Below are positions 1 to 7,453 of a stretch of 41,483 nucleotides of DNA, in pieces. Position 1 is the first letter of the stretch; every line of letters starts with the position of its first letter. The stretch spans positions 1 through 41,483 of the forward strand of contig CAKRAT010000013.1 of NCBI GenBank assembly GCA_934295165.1. The letters are read 5' to 3'. A model generated the notes under the pieces. The model did no database searches, was not told the DNA's origin, and saw only the letters and a program-made list of their open reading frames with translations. The translations under genes and the position numbers were made by a program. Source of the DNA: an uncultured Dorea sp. (GTDB lineage: Bacteria; Bacillota; Clostridia; Lachnospirales; Lachnospiraceae).

Positions 1-193
1 TATCAAGGAATATTAAGAGATACCGTTAATATACCCGATCTGCGCATTAACCAACCATATTCTCTTGAACAAATTTCACTCTTCCAGAGTGTGCCTGAAA
101 ATGTTTTCTGCAAGATATAATGAAACACAAAAAATAAAAGAGATAACAATTCAGCAATCCGGGGTTCTTTCTTAGCTTTTACATCTTTGTAGT
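1..193. other. Window edge with no recognisable gene
   Basis: I see no supported gene here. A 70-codon minus-strand reading frame runs through it, but it starts inside the tail of the nucleotidase pseudogene in another frame, has no ribosome binding site and resembles nothing I recognise. The stretch is probably decayed DNA downstream of that pseudogene. Confidence 0.5.
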
Positions 194-622
194 TCAAAAA
201 GAACCCCATCCGCATTCATATGCGGAAAATTCACCCGCTTCTTCTACTGCTGTCATCTCCGAATATGTCTCGGATACTGCCAGATAATTGTTCATCGCAA
301 CTGTATATTCCTGGTTCTCATCCAGTTCTTTCTCTCCTGTTTTTATGGATAAGATTCTGTTTCCTTCATCCTGTGCCGGATCATATTCTACCGTTATGCC
401 GCCAATCTGCAGTCTTCCTCAATCCTTGCATGGATATCATTGGTCTGGACAATGCGGATGTCAAATGTTGTACTTGTGGGTGTTCCGCTTTCATCTGCGC
501 AAACCGGAATAGCTGATATAAGTCCGCAGATCATCGTCACTGCCAGCATAAGTGCGGTTAGTTTTCTTTTCTTATCTTTTCTTATCTTTTCTTTTGAACT
601 TTCCCTTCCATACTTTTTCCAT
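194..622 (-). pseudogene. Remnant of a secreted 5'-nucleotidase / cyclic phosphodiesterase (UshA-like)
   Basis: Two conserved ends of a 5'-nucleotidase survive on the minus strand with the middle missing. Read from the ATG at 620-622, a signal peptide (Lys/Arg-rich start, then LTALMLAVTMICGLISA) leads into VQTNDIHAR, the first metal-binding strand of the metallophosphatase domain. Around 407-415 the sequence jumps, in another frame, to IGGITVEYDP and EYTVAMNNYLAV, which are typical of the C-terminal substrate-binding domain. It ends at the TGA at 194-196, after residues (ECGWGSF) that do not look like a natural terminus. The family is normally 500 residues or more; about 135 codons remain, so over 1 kb has been lost. 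A duplicated 10-bp unit at 571-590 also breaks the frame within the signal peptide. Intact relatives are exported or wall-anchored and scavenge nucleotides. The remnant should be non-functional. Confidence 0.8.
571..590. repeat. Tandem 10-bp duplication inside the pseudogene signal peptide
   Basis: The unit cttatctttt occurs twice in direct succession. On the minus strand, translation from the ATG at 622 runs into TAA inside the repeat. Removing one unit restores a continuous frame into the hydrophobic signal peptide and the TNDIH motif. Slipped-strand duplication is the simplest explanation. Confidence 0.85.
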
Positions 623-709
623 ACTATATTTCCTTTCCCATTTTCATTCTTTACACATTCCTGGCAATCTTATTTATAAAAAAACTGCTTATTTGCTTCT
701 ATCTTATTT

Positions 710-2062
710 TCATTTTTTACTGCATTTGTTTCCCACTGCGGCTGCAATAAAGATCCATAAGAACATTTTCACTGGGAAACATAAGAATAAAAGCATTGTT
801 ACCGCCAGTGGCTTCTTCATGATTCCACCAAGCAACGTGGCCGTTACGATTGCTGCTGCAAATACAACGTGGCTTCCGTCCTTCCCAAAACATAACATGG
901 CCACTCCGTATCCCATACATACCCCTGCAAAAATTACCGGGAAGAAATGTCCGCCCTTTAATCCAAACTGAATGCAGACATTAGTCAGCAGCATCTTTAG
1001 AAATGCGATTGCAATTAATACAATCGAAAACTTCCCGGCATAGTCCTGCATCAACACTGCCATCTGCTCTTCGCCGGAGAACATTACTGCCGGAACAGCC
1101 ATTCCAATTAGACCAAGTATCAATCCTGCCAGTGTTTCTTTTATGATTCCCGGAATTTTATCTGCTATTTTTTCCGTTATTGCATGAGTTGTTTCGTAAA
1201 AATATGCCAGCACACAGCCACAGATCATATAAAGAATCATAAGTACATAATCAATCCGCTGGATGTCTACCGTATCGAAGGACGGGAATCCTGACATTCC
1301 AGCTCCGAATAATGCAGAGAGTCCCGCATATATTCCGGTTCCCGCCGCAAGTGCGATACCATAGATAAAAATCTTAGAACTTTTCGTTATCGTAACTGCT
1401 GGCGAAGATTCTTTTTTTGTACTTTCTCCAGTCTTGTTATCTTCTGGCTGGATTTTTTCTGAAACATTCGGACTCTCTGCTGACTCACTTTGCAGGAACT
1501 CTTCCGAATCCTCCTCTACTTCGAAGATCCCGAACAGCGGCGCATGAAATAATACGCTGAGAGAAACAGCAATTCCGATTTGTGAATACTCTCTTGTATG
1601 CTGCTTTGCAAATTTCAGATTCTCTCCTGCCCAGTAGCATAATCCTACGATAATCCCCGTAAGTCCTGCCTCCGGACCTACGCTGCTTCCAATCAGAAGC
1701 GGCAGCAACGCTGCAATGATCATGACAAGCATATGGCTGTAATCGTACCGCTTTTCTTTTTTCACTTTTCCCATTACCGTTTCTAATTCTTCCGGATAAT
1801 CCCCGAATATTTTGCGAAATACACCTATGATCACTCCACCTGCTGTGCAGACAATCAATGTATAATACGGCATTGATATTTTCCCCGGAATCCACGTCCA
1901 GATCAGCTCCATTCCAAGCGACATAATTTTGAGAATTACCCATACAAGTGCCCCTGCCACAGCTCCGATCAGCGCACAGAACAACCACAGATCCAGTTGA
2001 TTTTTTATTTTAATCTTTCTTTTTTCCTTTAAGGCTTCTTTTCCTGAGATTTCTTTTTCCAT
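710..2062 (-). CDS. ClC-family chloride channel/transporter
   Basis: Polytopic membrane protein of 450 residues. ClC signatures are GSSVGPEAG at 125-133, matching the helix-N anion-binding loop, and GGHFFP at 370-375, matching the conserved GGxFxP. In canonical ClC exchangers the first loop reads GREGP and its Glu gates proton coupling. Here that position is Val128, so proton-coupled exchange is doubtful and passive or altered transport is possible. Another oddity is a soluble acidic linker at about 183-229 (EEDSEEF, then Ser/Glu/Lys-rich) that splits the membrane domain after APLFGIFEVEE. No CBS domains follow. A GGGTGAG-like ribosome site precedes the ATG. It lies 45 bp after the YjdF-like gene and is probably cotranscribed with it from 2966-2995. 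I see no clear terminator after the stop. The family call is secure; ion and mechanism are not. Confidence 0.85.
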   Translation of the reverse strand: MEKEISGKEALKEKRKIKIKNQLDLWLFCALIGAVAGALVWVILKIMSLGMELIWTWIPGKISMPYYTLIVCTAGGVIIGVFRKIFGDYPEELETVMGKVKKEKRYDYSHMLVMIIAALLPLLIGSSVGPEAGLTGIIVGLCYWAGENLKFAKQHTREYSQIGIAVSLSVLFHAPLFGIFEVEEDSEEFLQSESAESPNVSEKIQPEDNKTGESTKKESSPAVTITKSSKIFIYGIALAAGTGIYAGLSALFGAGMSGFPSFDTVDIQRIDYVLMILYMICGCVLAYFYETTHAITEKIADKIPGIIKETLAGLILGLIGMAVPAVMFSGEEQMAVLMQDYAGKFSIVLIAIAFLKMLLTNVCIQFGLKGGHFFPVIFAGVCMGYGVAMLCFGKDGSHVVFAAAIVTATLLGGIMKKPLAVTMLLFLCFPVKMFLWIFIAAAVGNKCSKK

Positions 2063-2107
2063 AACTCACCCTTTTTTCAGTATCTGATACCGATGTTTTT
2101 TTACCTG

Positions 2108-2872
2108 TTACTTTTCTTCTCTCACCTGAGGTATTAAAGACGCCGCAAGCTTTCCTCTTCCACGATGCTTCAGATATAGAATTCCTATAATCGAAAATAC
2201 AACCGCACCCACAAAATTAACCATCAGGTCCTTCATCGTATCCACGATCCCAATATCCAGATATCCGCCAAGATTCCATGCCTGTCCATTGATCACAACC
2301 GACTGTACATCCACATGCACCGGCACATTGGCTCCTGTCGGATTCAGCTTTACTGAATTAATGGCTGGCACAATCCAGTCTTTCTGCATATCCGTTCCAA
2401 AGAACCAGTCCATACTGAATTCAAAGAACTCCCACAATACACCAACCGTCATCGAAAAGCAGAATGCAAAGAACGCCACAAAATACGGTGACATCTTGAT
2501 GGAAAACCGGTCACTCCGGTTAAAAAGGTCAATCAACGCGAAGCCAATTGCCGCCATAAGGAACCCGTTTGTTGTATGTAATACCGTGTCCCAGATTGGA
2601 ATCTTGACATAAAATGCATGGATTTCTCCCAATATCTCTGCCGAAAATATAAAGATCAGGATGACTGTCTCAAGCCCAACCGGAATCGTTACTCCAAGTG
2701 TCTGATCCAGCATGGCTGGTACCATAAATAAAAATAGTGTCAGTATTCCCAGAAACATATTGTGATAATTTCCAAGGAAAAACTGCCTGATGACCGATAA
2801 TACGACCAGAATTGTCAGAAACATCTGTATCTTTGTGCGCTGCTTTCTTAGATTCATTCCTTTTAAACTCAT
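2108..2872 (-). CDS. YjdF-like (DUF2238) integral membrane protein
   Basis: About 254 residues with six or so hydrophobic segments. The middle holds the features I associate with the YjdF/DUF2238 family: WDTVLHTTNGFLMAAIGF, then GVLWEFFEFSMDWFFGTD, and near the end a D-x2-KDLMVNFVGA segment, so conserved Asp, His and Glu sit inside or beside membrane helices. No biochemical role is established for the family that I know of. The start was set at 2872 because GAGGAGG ends 6 nt upstream; an ATG 15 nt earlier overlaps that ribosome site and is unlikely. It is first in a likely two-gene transcript with the ClC gene. Confidence 0.7.
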   Translation of the reverse strand: MSLKGMNLRKQRTKIQMFLTILVVLSVIRQFFLGNYHNMFLGILTLFLFMVPAMLDQTLGVTIPVGLETVILIFIFSAEILGEIHAFYVKIPIWDTVLHTTNGFLMAAIGFALIDLFNRSDRFSIKMSPYFVAFFAFCFSMTVGVLWEFFEFSMDWFFGTDMQKDWIVPAINSVKLNPTGANVPVHVDVQSVVINGQAWNLGGYLDIGIVDTMKDLMVNFVGAVVFSIIGILYLKHRGRGKLAASLIPQVREEK

Positions 2873-2965
2873 AACATTCCTCCTCATTTGTGCTTAATGT
2901 ACTTCCGTTTTGTTAAAGTTTTTATTCTTTGACTCTCCCTTAAAATACTCTGTTATATTGTTTTT

Positions 2966-2995
2966 ATTATATATAAAGCATTCTGTCCTTTTCAA
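2966..2995 (-). promoter_or_regulatory. SigA-type promoter for the YjdF-like/ClC pair
   Basis: On the minus strand, TTGAAA (2990-2995), an 18-bp spacer and TATAAT (2966-2971) stand about 95 bp before the start codon at 2872. Confidence 0.6.
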
Positions 2996-3043
2996 TATCT
3001 CTGGCACGAAGTGACCGTATATGACACGAATTGACACATCTGT

Positions 3044-3256
3044 CTATATTCCAAACAGTTTTTCCAGTGTTACCAGCACCCCCTCTTCATTATTCGATGG
3101 ACACACATCTTTGGCCACATGTTTCACCTGATCTATTGCATTTCCCATTGCATAACTATGGCCACAATACTGTAACATCTCAATATCATTGCCACCATCT
3201 CCAAACGCAGCACACTGTTCCGGGGAAATGCTCCATTTTCTGCTTTCAAATGCATA
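3044..3256 (-). pseudogene. 3' stub of a Cof-type HAD-IIB phosphatase
   Basis: The last 70 codons of a HAD-superfamily (Cof/YkrA-like) sugar-phosphate phosphatase are readable: AAFGDGGNDIEML holds the motif IV Asp residues that bind magnesium, followed by SYAMGNA and NNEEGVL, all typical C-terminal signatures. The frame is closed upstream by TAA at 3257-3259, and the preceding DNA is the terminator of the glycyl radical operon, so motifs I-III and the cap domain (about 190 residues) are absent. No start codon with a ribosome site precedes the fragment. It looks like the leftover of a deletion or rearrangement. Confidence 0.85.
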
Positions 3257-3270
3257 TTATCGCAACACAA

Positions 3271-3296
3271 AAGGGCCCACTAAAAAGTGAACCCTT
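3271..3296 (-). terminator. Terminator of the glycyl radical enzyme operon
   Basis: On the minus strand AAGGGTTCACT, loop TTTT, AGTGGGCCCTT pairs along 11 positions (two G-U) and is followed by TTTTGTG. It lies about 20 bp past the glycyl radical enzyme stop codon. Confidence 0.75.
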
Positions 3297-3316
3297 AAAA
3301 ATTATATTTTCAGTTT

Positions 3317-5695
3317 TTATTCGAATGACTGCTCTGTACGATTGATGATCTCATCCTGTAACGGTTTGCTTAAGTTACGGAAGAAGTCACTGTATCCTGC
3401 AACACGGACAATCAGGTCTCTGTAATCATCCGGATTCTTCTGAGCTTCGATCAGTGTCTGTTTGTCGATGACATTGAACTGGATGTGATGTCCATCCATT
3501 GCAAAGTAACTGCGGATCAGGCTTGACATATTCTCAAGACCTTTCTCTCCTGCTACTACATCAGGTGTGAACTTCTGGTTCAGAAGTGTTCCTGCTGTTG
3601 CAAGGTGATCCATCTTAGAGCAAGACTTGATAACGGCTGTAGGTCCGTTTGTATCGGCAGATTTCTCTGGTGAAATACCTTCAGATACAGGTACGTTAGC
3701 CTTTCTTCCGTTTGCAGTTGCTCCGATTACTTCTCCAAAGTATACGTGGCATGTTGTAGGAAGCATATCAACTCCGTACTTTCCACCTCTCATAGTCGGA
3801 CGTCCTGTAATCAGGTCATGATACAGATTGAATACATCCTGCATCAGGCTGTCTGCATAGTCGTCATCGTTACCATATTTTGGTGTCTTGTCATGTACCA
3901 TACGGAAGATTGCATCGTAACCTTCAAAGTTATGATCCATTGCTTCAAGCAGTTCTTCCATTGAGAAGTTCTTCTTGTCAAATACGTTGTATTTTACAGC
4001 TGCAAGACAGTCTGTAACGGTTCCGATACCTACACCCTGGATATAGTTTGTATTGTATCTTGCTCCGCCTGCATTGTAGTCTTTTGCATTGCTGATGCAG
4101 TCGTTTGTTACAACTGACAGACAAGGTGCAGGCATATTTTCAGCATATAATTTCTCGATCACGTTGTTTCCACGAATCTTGATATTGATGATATGATTCA
4201 GCTGTTTCTGGAATGCATCCCATAATTCATCATATGACTTGAAGTCTTTTGCTTCACCTGTCTTAAGACCAAGCTGTTTTCCGGATTCTTTGTCAAATCC
4301 ATTGTAAAGTGTCAGCTGGAATACCTTAGGAATGTTCAGGTATCCTGTCAGTATATAAGCTTCGCTTCCCCATGCTCCTGTCTCAACACATCCTGAAGAT
4401 CCGCCACGGCGTGCATCTTCCAGAGATTTTCCTGCATTGATAAGCTCCATGGTCTGTGCTTCTGTATTGTAGAATGCCGGCTGTCCCCATCCTTTTCTTG
4501 AGATCTCGCAAGCTCTCTTTAAGAAACGTGCAGGAGTCTTCTTGCTGATGGTTACATTAGAGTTTGGCTGAACCAGTTTCATCTCATCCATACAGTCAAG
4601 GATCAGATAGCTGACAGCATTAACTCCGTCACGTCCGTCCGGTGTAACTCCACCTGTATTGATATTTGCAAAGTCTACGTATGTAGCACTTTCTTTTAAT
4701 GTAATACCTACTTTAACCGGTGCAGGCTGATTGTAGAATTTTACCCATAAGCACTCTAAGAGTTCTTTTGCTCTTTCATCATCCAGAATTCCTGCTTCTG
4801 TATCAGCTTCATAGTATTTGATCAGATGCTGGTCAAGACGTCCCGGGCTGAATGCATCCCATGGGTTCAGCTCCGTTGTAACTGCCAGATGTGTGAACCA
4901 GTATAACTGGATTGCCTGCCAGTATGTCTGTGGTGCATGTGCAGGAACAACTTCCAGGTTGGCTGCAATCTGCTTTAATTCTTCTTTACGTACCGGATCA
5001 GTCTCTTTTTCAGCCATCTCCAGTGCTAATTTGTGATATCTTTCACCAAGGATGATCACTGCATCACAGGAAATATCCATGGCTTTTAATTCTTCCATCT
5101 TATCCAGTGCTTCCGGATCATTCATGAAATCAAGAGAATCCATTGTCTTTTTAATCTTCTCTTTGTAATCCATATAGCCCGTTGTGAACACCTGTTCTCC
5201 ACCACATGTATGTCCAGGTCCTCTCTGTTCCATAAACTCTGTGAACATACCTGCTGAATAGCAGTCATTCCACTCAGGAGTCATAGCAGCCAGAAGTTTT
5301 TCCCTCATGCTTCGTCCCTGCCAGAATGGGATGATTTCTTCTGCCTGAAGCTTTCTGTCTTCTTCTGTTGTGTGGAAAGATACCAGATCACGTTCGCTCA
5401 TGACTGTCATATCTTCTACACTGTGACAGCACAGTTCCGGGAATGTAGGGGATGCCTGTGGATTTTTTCCTTTCTCTCCTACGATCAGTTCTCCGTCTCC
5501 CAGATACAGTGTCTTCTTAGAGAAATACTCTTTTAACACCATCGATCTCATTACCGGGATTGAATACTTTCCGTCATTTTCTTTGTAAAAATCTGTCTCG
5601 ATTTTTGCTCTCTCCAGATCGATATGTACCGGTGTGGTAACACTCAGCTCTCTTAACTTCTGGATTCTTTCGTTCATGCCTCTTTTTGCTGCCAT
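3317..5695 (-). CDS. hypD: Glycyl radical enzyme, HypD clade (4-hydroxyproline dehydratase-like)
   Basis: 792 residues, full length for the family. The thiyl-radical loop is GSSGCVETG, with Cys436 and Glu438; the C-terminal glycyl loop RVAGYSD carries Gly767, the residue oxidised by the activase. A single Cys followed by V-E marks an eliminase/dehydratase rather than pyruvate formate-lyase, which has two adjacent Cys. The sequence closely follows my recollection of Clostridioides difficile trans-4-hydroxy-L-proline dehydratase, including ELCCH, FMEQR-PGHT (His162), WDAF-PGRLDQH (Asp280), TLKES (Ser336), YVDFANINTGG (Asp341, Phe342) and DMLPTTCH (Thr647). That enzyme removes water from hydroxyproline to give pyrroline-5-carboxylate. 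The related trans-4-hydroxy-D-proline C-N lyase (HplG) cannot be excluded. No proC lies beside it. AGGAGG precedes the ATG, and the activase stops 4 nt upstream, so the two are cotranscribed. The product works only anaerobically. Confidence 0.8.
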   Translation of the reverse strand: MAAKRGMNERIQKLRELSVTTPVHIDLERAKIETDFYKENDGKYSIPVMRSMVLKEYFSKKTLYLGDGELIVGEKGKNPQASPTFPELCCHSVEDMTVMSERDLVSFHTTEEDRKLQAEEIIPFWQGRSMREKLLAAMTPEWNDCYSAGMFTEFMEQRGPGHTCGGEQVFTTGYMDYKEKIKKTMDSLDFMNDPEALDKMEELKAMDISCDAVIILGERYHKLALEMAEKETDPVRKEELKQIAANLEVVPAHAPQTYWQAIQLYWFTHLAVTTELNPWDAFSPGRLDQHLIKYYEADTEAGILDDERAKELLECLWVKFYNQPAPVKVGITLKESATYVDFANINTGGVTPDGRDGVNAVSYLILDCMDEMKLVQPNSNVTISKKTPARFLKRACEISRKGWGQPAFYNTEAQTMELINAGKSLEDARRGGSSGCVETGAWGSEAYILTGYLNIPKVFQLTLYNGFDKESGKQLGLKTGEAKDFKSYDELWDAFQKQLNHIINIKIRGNNVIEKLYAENMPAPCLSVVTNDCISNAKDYNAGGARYNTNYIQGVGIGTVTDCLAAVKYNVFDKKNFSMEELLEAMDHNFEGYDAIFRMVHDKTPKYGNDDDYADSLMQDVFNLYHDLITGRPTMRGGKYGVDMLPTTCHVYFGEVIGATANGRKANVPVSEGISPEKSADTNGPTAVIKSCSKMDHLATAGTLLNQKFTPDVVAGEKGLENMSSLIRSYFAMDGHHIQFNVIDKQTLIEAQKNPDDYRDLIVRVAGYSDFFRNLSKPLQDEIINRTEQSFE

Positions 5696-5699
5696 TGTT

Positions 5700-6608
5700 T
5701 TAACCTCCTATCTTTGTGTTTGAAAAACCTGCATCCTGGAAAAGTTTCACAAAACCTTCCATTTCTTCTTTTGCCGGTGCATTCAAGTCATTACCTTTAT
5801 ATTCCATATCCAGCTTTGGATACTTACTGCTTCCCGTATTGTGATACGGCAGTAAATTGACCTGCGCCGGGTGGATATCGTGTTCTTTCAGGAAACGGAT
5901 CGTCTCTTTCATGTTCTCTTCGTTTCCATTGACTTCCTTAATGGTAGGAATACGGATATAAATCCTTGCTCCTGCATCAGAAAGCTTTATAAGATTGTCT
6001 AAAATCAGTTTGTTGTCTACTCCAATATATTGTTTATGCAATTCCGGATCCATTACCTTTACATCATATAAGAATGTATTGACATATGGAAGGATTGCTT
6101 CGAATTTTTCATATGGAACATATCCGCATGTATCAATTGTAAGCGATACTTCTTCTTTCTTCAAGGCTTTTGCGATTGCAAGTATATAATCTGTTGACAT
6201 CGCCATCACTTCGCCGCCGGAAAGTGTAACGCCTCCGCCGGACTGCTCATAGAACATCAGATCTTTCATCAATTCTTTTACCAGTGCTTTCACCGGATAT
6301 TCCTGGCCGACGAGCTCCCGGATTCCCTGTGTACAGAAATTCTCACATTTTCCACAAAGTTTACAAAGCTTTTTATCAAGCTTCGGTCTTCCATCTTCCA
6401 TGGTAACCGCGCCGTTCGGACAGACTTCCGCACATGCGCCGCAGCCGGTACATTTCTCAACATCATACTGGATTTCCTGTTCAAAGCGCTGCGTCTCTGG
6501 ATTATGACACCATACACACTTTAACGGACATCCTTTAAAAAATACAGTAGTACGGATTCCGTCTCCGTCATGAATAGAATACTTCTGGATATTTGTTATA
6601 AGATCCAT
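5700..6608 (-). CDS. Glycyl radical enzyme activase (radical SAM)
   Basis: 302 residues from the ATG at 6606-6608, chosen because AAGGAG lies 6 nt upstream; an in-frame ATG 14 codons earlier lacks a site. The radical SAM cluster is the three Cys of GCPLKCVWC (27, 31, 34), which bind the 4Fe-4S that cleaves S-adenosylmethionine. A ferredoxin-like insert follows with two more clusters: CTGCGACAEVC (53, 56, 59, 63) and CKLCGKCENFC (82, 85, 88, 92). SGGE at 130-133 contacts SAM. The insert is typical of activases for dehydratase/decarboxylase-type glycyl radical enzymes and is absent from the short pyruvate formate-lyase activase. It generates the glycyl radical on the enzyme encoded 4 nt downstream. 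First gene of the operon. Confidence 0.9.
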   Translation of the reverse strand: MDLITNIQKYSIHDGDGIRTTVFFKGCPLKCVWCHNPETQRFEQEIQYDVEKCTGCGACAEVCPNGAVTMEDGRPKLDKKLCKLCGKCENFCTQGIRELVGQEYPVKALVKELMKDLMFYEQSGGGVTLSGGEVMAMSTDYILAIAKALKKEEVSLTIDTCGYVPYEKFEAILPYVNTFLYDVKVMDPELHKQYIGVDNKLILDNLIKLSDAGARIYIRIPTIKEVNGNEENMKETIRFLKEHDIHPAQVNLLPYHNTGSSKYPKLDMEYKGNDLNAPAKEEMEGFVKLFQDAGFSNTKIGG

Positions 6609-6651
6609 GATATTCTCCTTTCTTCTCATCAAACTTGTTGTTTTCCTCATT

Positions 6652-6679
6652 TTAGACCAACGTTCATACTATAGTCTAA
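6652..6679. promoter_or_regulatory. Inverted repeat just downstream of the glycyl radical operon promoter
   Basis: ttagac (6652-6657) and gtctaa (6674-6679) form a perfect 6-bp inverted repeat separated by 16 bp. One arm abuts the -10 box, so a bound regulator would block transcription start. An 8-bp palindrome, actatagt, overlaps the promoter-proximal arm. Operator function is inference. Confidence 0.45.
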
Positions 6680-6707
6680 TAGTAGCAGAAAAAACAGGGT
6701 TTGTCAA
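6679..6707 (-). promoter_or_regulatory. Promoter of the activase/hypD operon, overlapping the upstream terminator
   Basis: On the minus strand TTGACA (6702-6707), exactly 17 bp, then TACTAT (6679-6684). The -35 box is a perfect consensus and lies in the descending arm of the ysxC terminator hairpin. The spacer contains the terminator's T-tract. Confidence 0.75.
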
Positions 6708-6724
6708 TAGTTTGACAAACCCTG
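6695..6724 (-). terminator. Intrinsic terminator of the tig-clpP-clpX-lon-ysxC operon
   Basis: A perfect 13-bp stem, cagggtttgtcaa / ttgacaaaccctg, with a 4-nt loop. In the minus direction it is followed directly by six T residues. It lies about 100 bp past the ysxC stop. Confidence 0.9.
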
Positions 6725-6822
6725 TAGGTGTTTTTTATAATGTCCTGGCTTTTTGTATGATTTCTTCATACTGCTTCTTTTCCTGTTACATTCGCTTTTT
6801 TGTGTGAAACCGGAAGGTTATC

Positions 6823-7407
6823 TTAATGGAACTGACTCTCCACCAGCTCCCATATCTCATCCCGTCCCTGTTTTGTTACAGAAGAAAATGGGATCACAAT
6901 TGTTCCGGGTAATACTCCCAGTCCTTCTTTTACAATCTTGATCTGTTTGTCTTTCTGGCTGCGCTTAATCTTGTCAAGTTTTGTCGCAATAATCACAGGA
7001 TTGAAGCCCTGTGACACAATCCATTCATACATCATCTTATCATTGCCTGATGGTTTATGACGGATATCAATTAACAAAAAGACGACTTTTAACTGTTTTG
7101 AACCATTCAGATAACGTTCTATCAACTGTCCCCATTTAATCTTTTCCTGTTCGGATACCTTTGCATATCCGTAACCCGGGAGATCGACCAGATATAACTC
7201 CTCATTAATATTATAGAAGTTGATCGTCTGTGTCTTTCCCGGTGTTGCGGATATTCTTGCGTAAGATTTGCGGTTCATAAGCGCATTGATCAGGGATGAC
7301 TTTCCTACGTTGGATTTTCCTGCAAATGCGATTTCCGGAAGTGTATTCTCCGGAAGTTTGCTGGTGATTCCACATACGGTTTCCAGGTTAATATTTCTGA
7401 TTATCAT
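6823..7407 (-). CDS. ysxC: Ribosome biogenesis GTPase YsxC/EngB
   Basis: 194 residues, normal for the family. The P-loop is GKSNVGKSS at 30-38, the G2 region follows at ISATPGKTQT, G3 is DLPGYG at 75-80 and G4 is TKLDK at 142-146. YsxC assists late assembly of the 50S ribosomal subunit and is essential in Bacillus subtilis. AAAGGAG stands in front of the ATG. It is last in the tig-clpP-clpX-lon-ysxC operon, 46 bp after lon, and is followed by a strong terminator. Confidence 0.95.
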   Translation of the reverse strand: MIIRNINLETVCGITSKLPENTLPEIAFAGKSNVGKSSLINALMNRKSYARISATPGKTQTINFYNINEELYLVDLPGYGYAKVSEQEKIKWGQLIERYLNGSKQLKVVFLLIDIRHKPSGNDKMMYEWIVSQGFNPVIIATKLDKIKRSQKDKQIKIVKEGLGVLPGTIVIPFSSVTKQGRDEIWELVESQFH

Positions 7408-7453
7408 ATATTTCTCCTTTGATTCATCTCCTGACCGTTGTCAGAAGATCTGA

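Noticed and set aside
1..215. A small gene on the minus strand at the window edge.
   Set aside because: No ribosome site, no recognisable domain, and its first codons overlap the nucleotidase remnant in another frame.
3317..5695. Annotation of the glycyl radical enzyme as pyruvate formate-lyase (pflB).
   Set aside because: PflB has two adjacent active-site Cys; this protein has one Cys in a GCVE motif and a ferredoxin-containing activase next door, both features of the dehydratase/lyase group.
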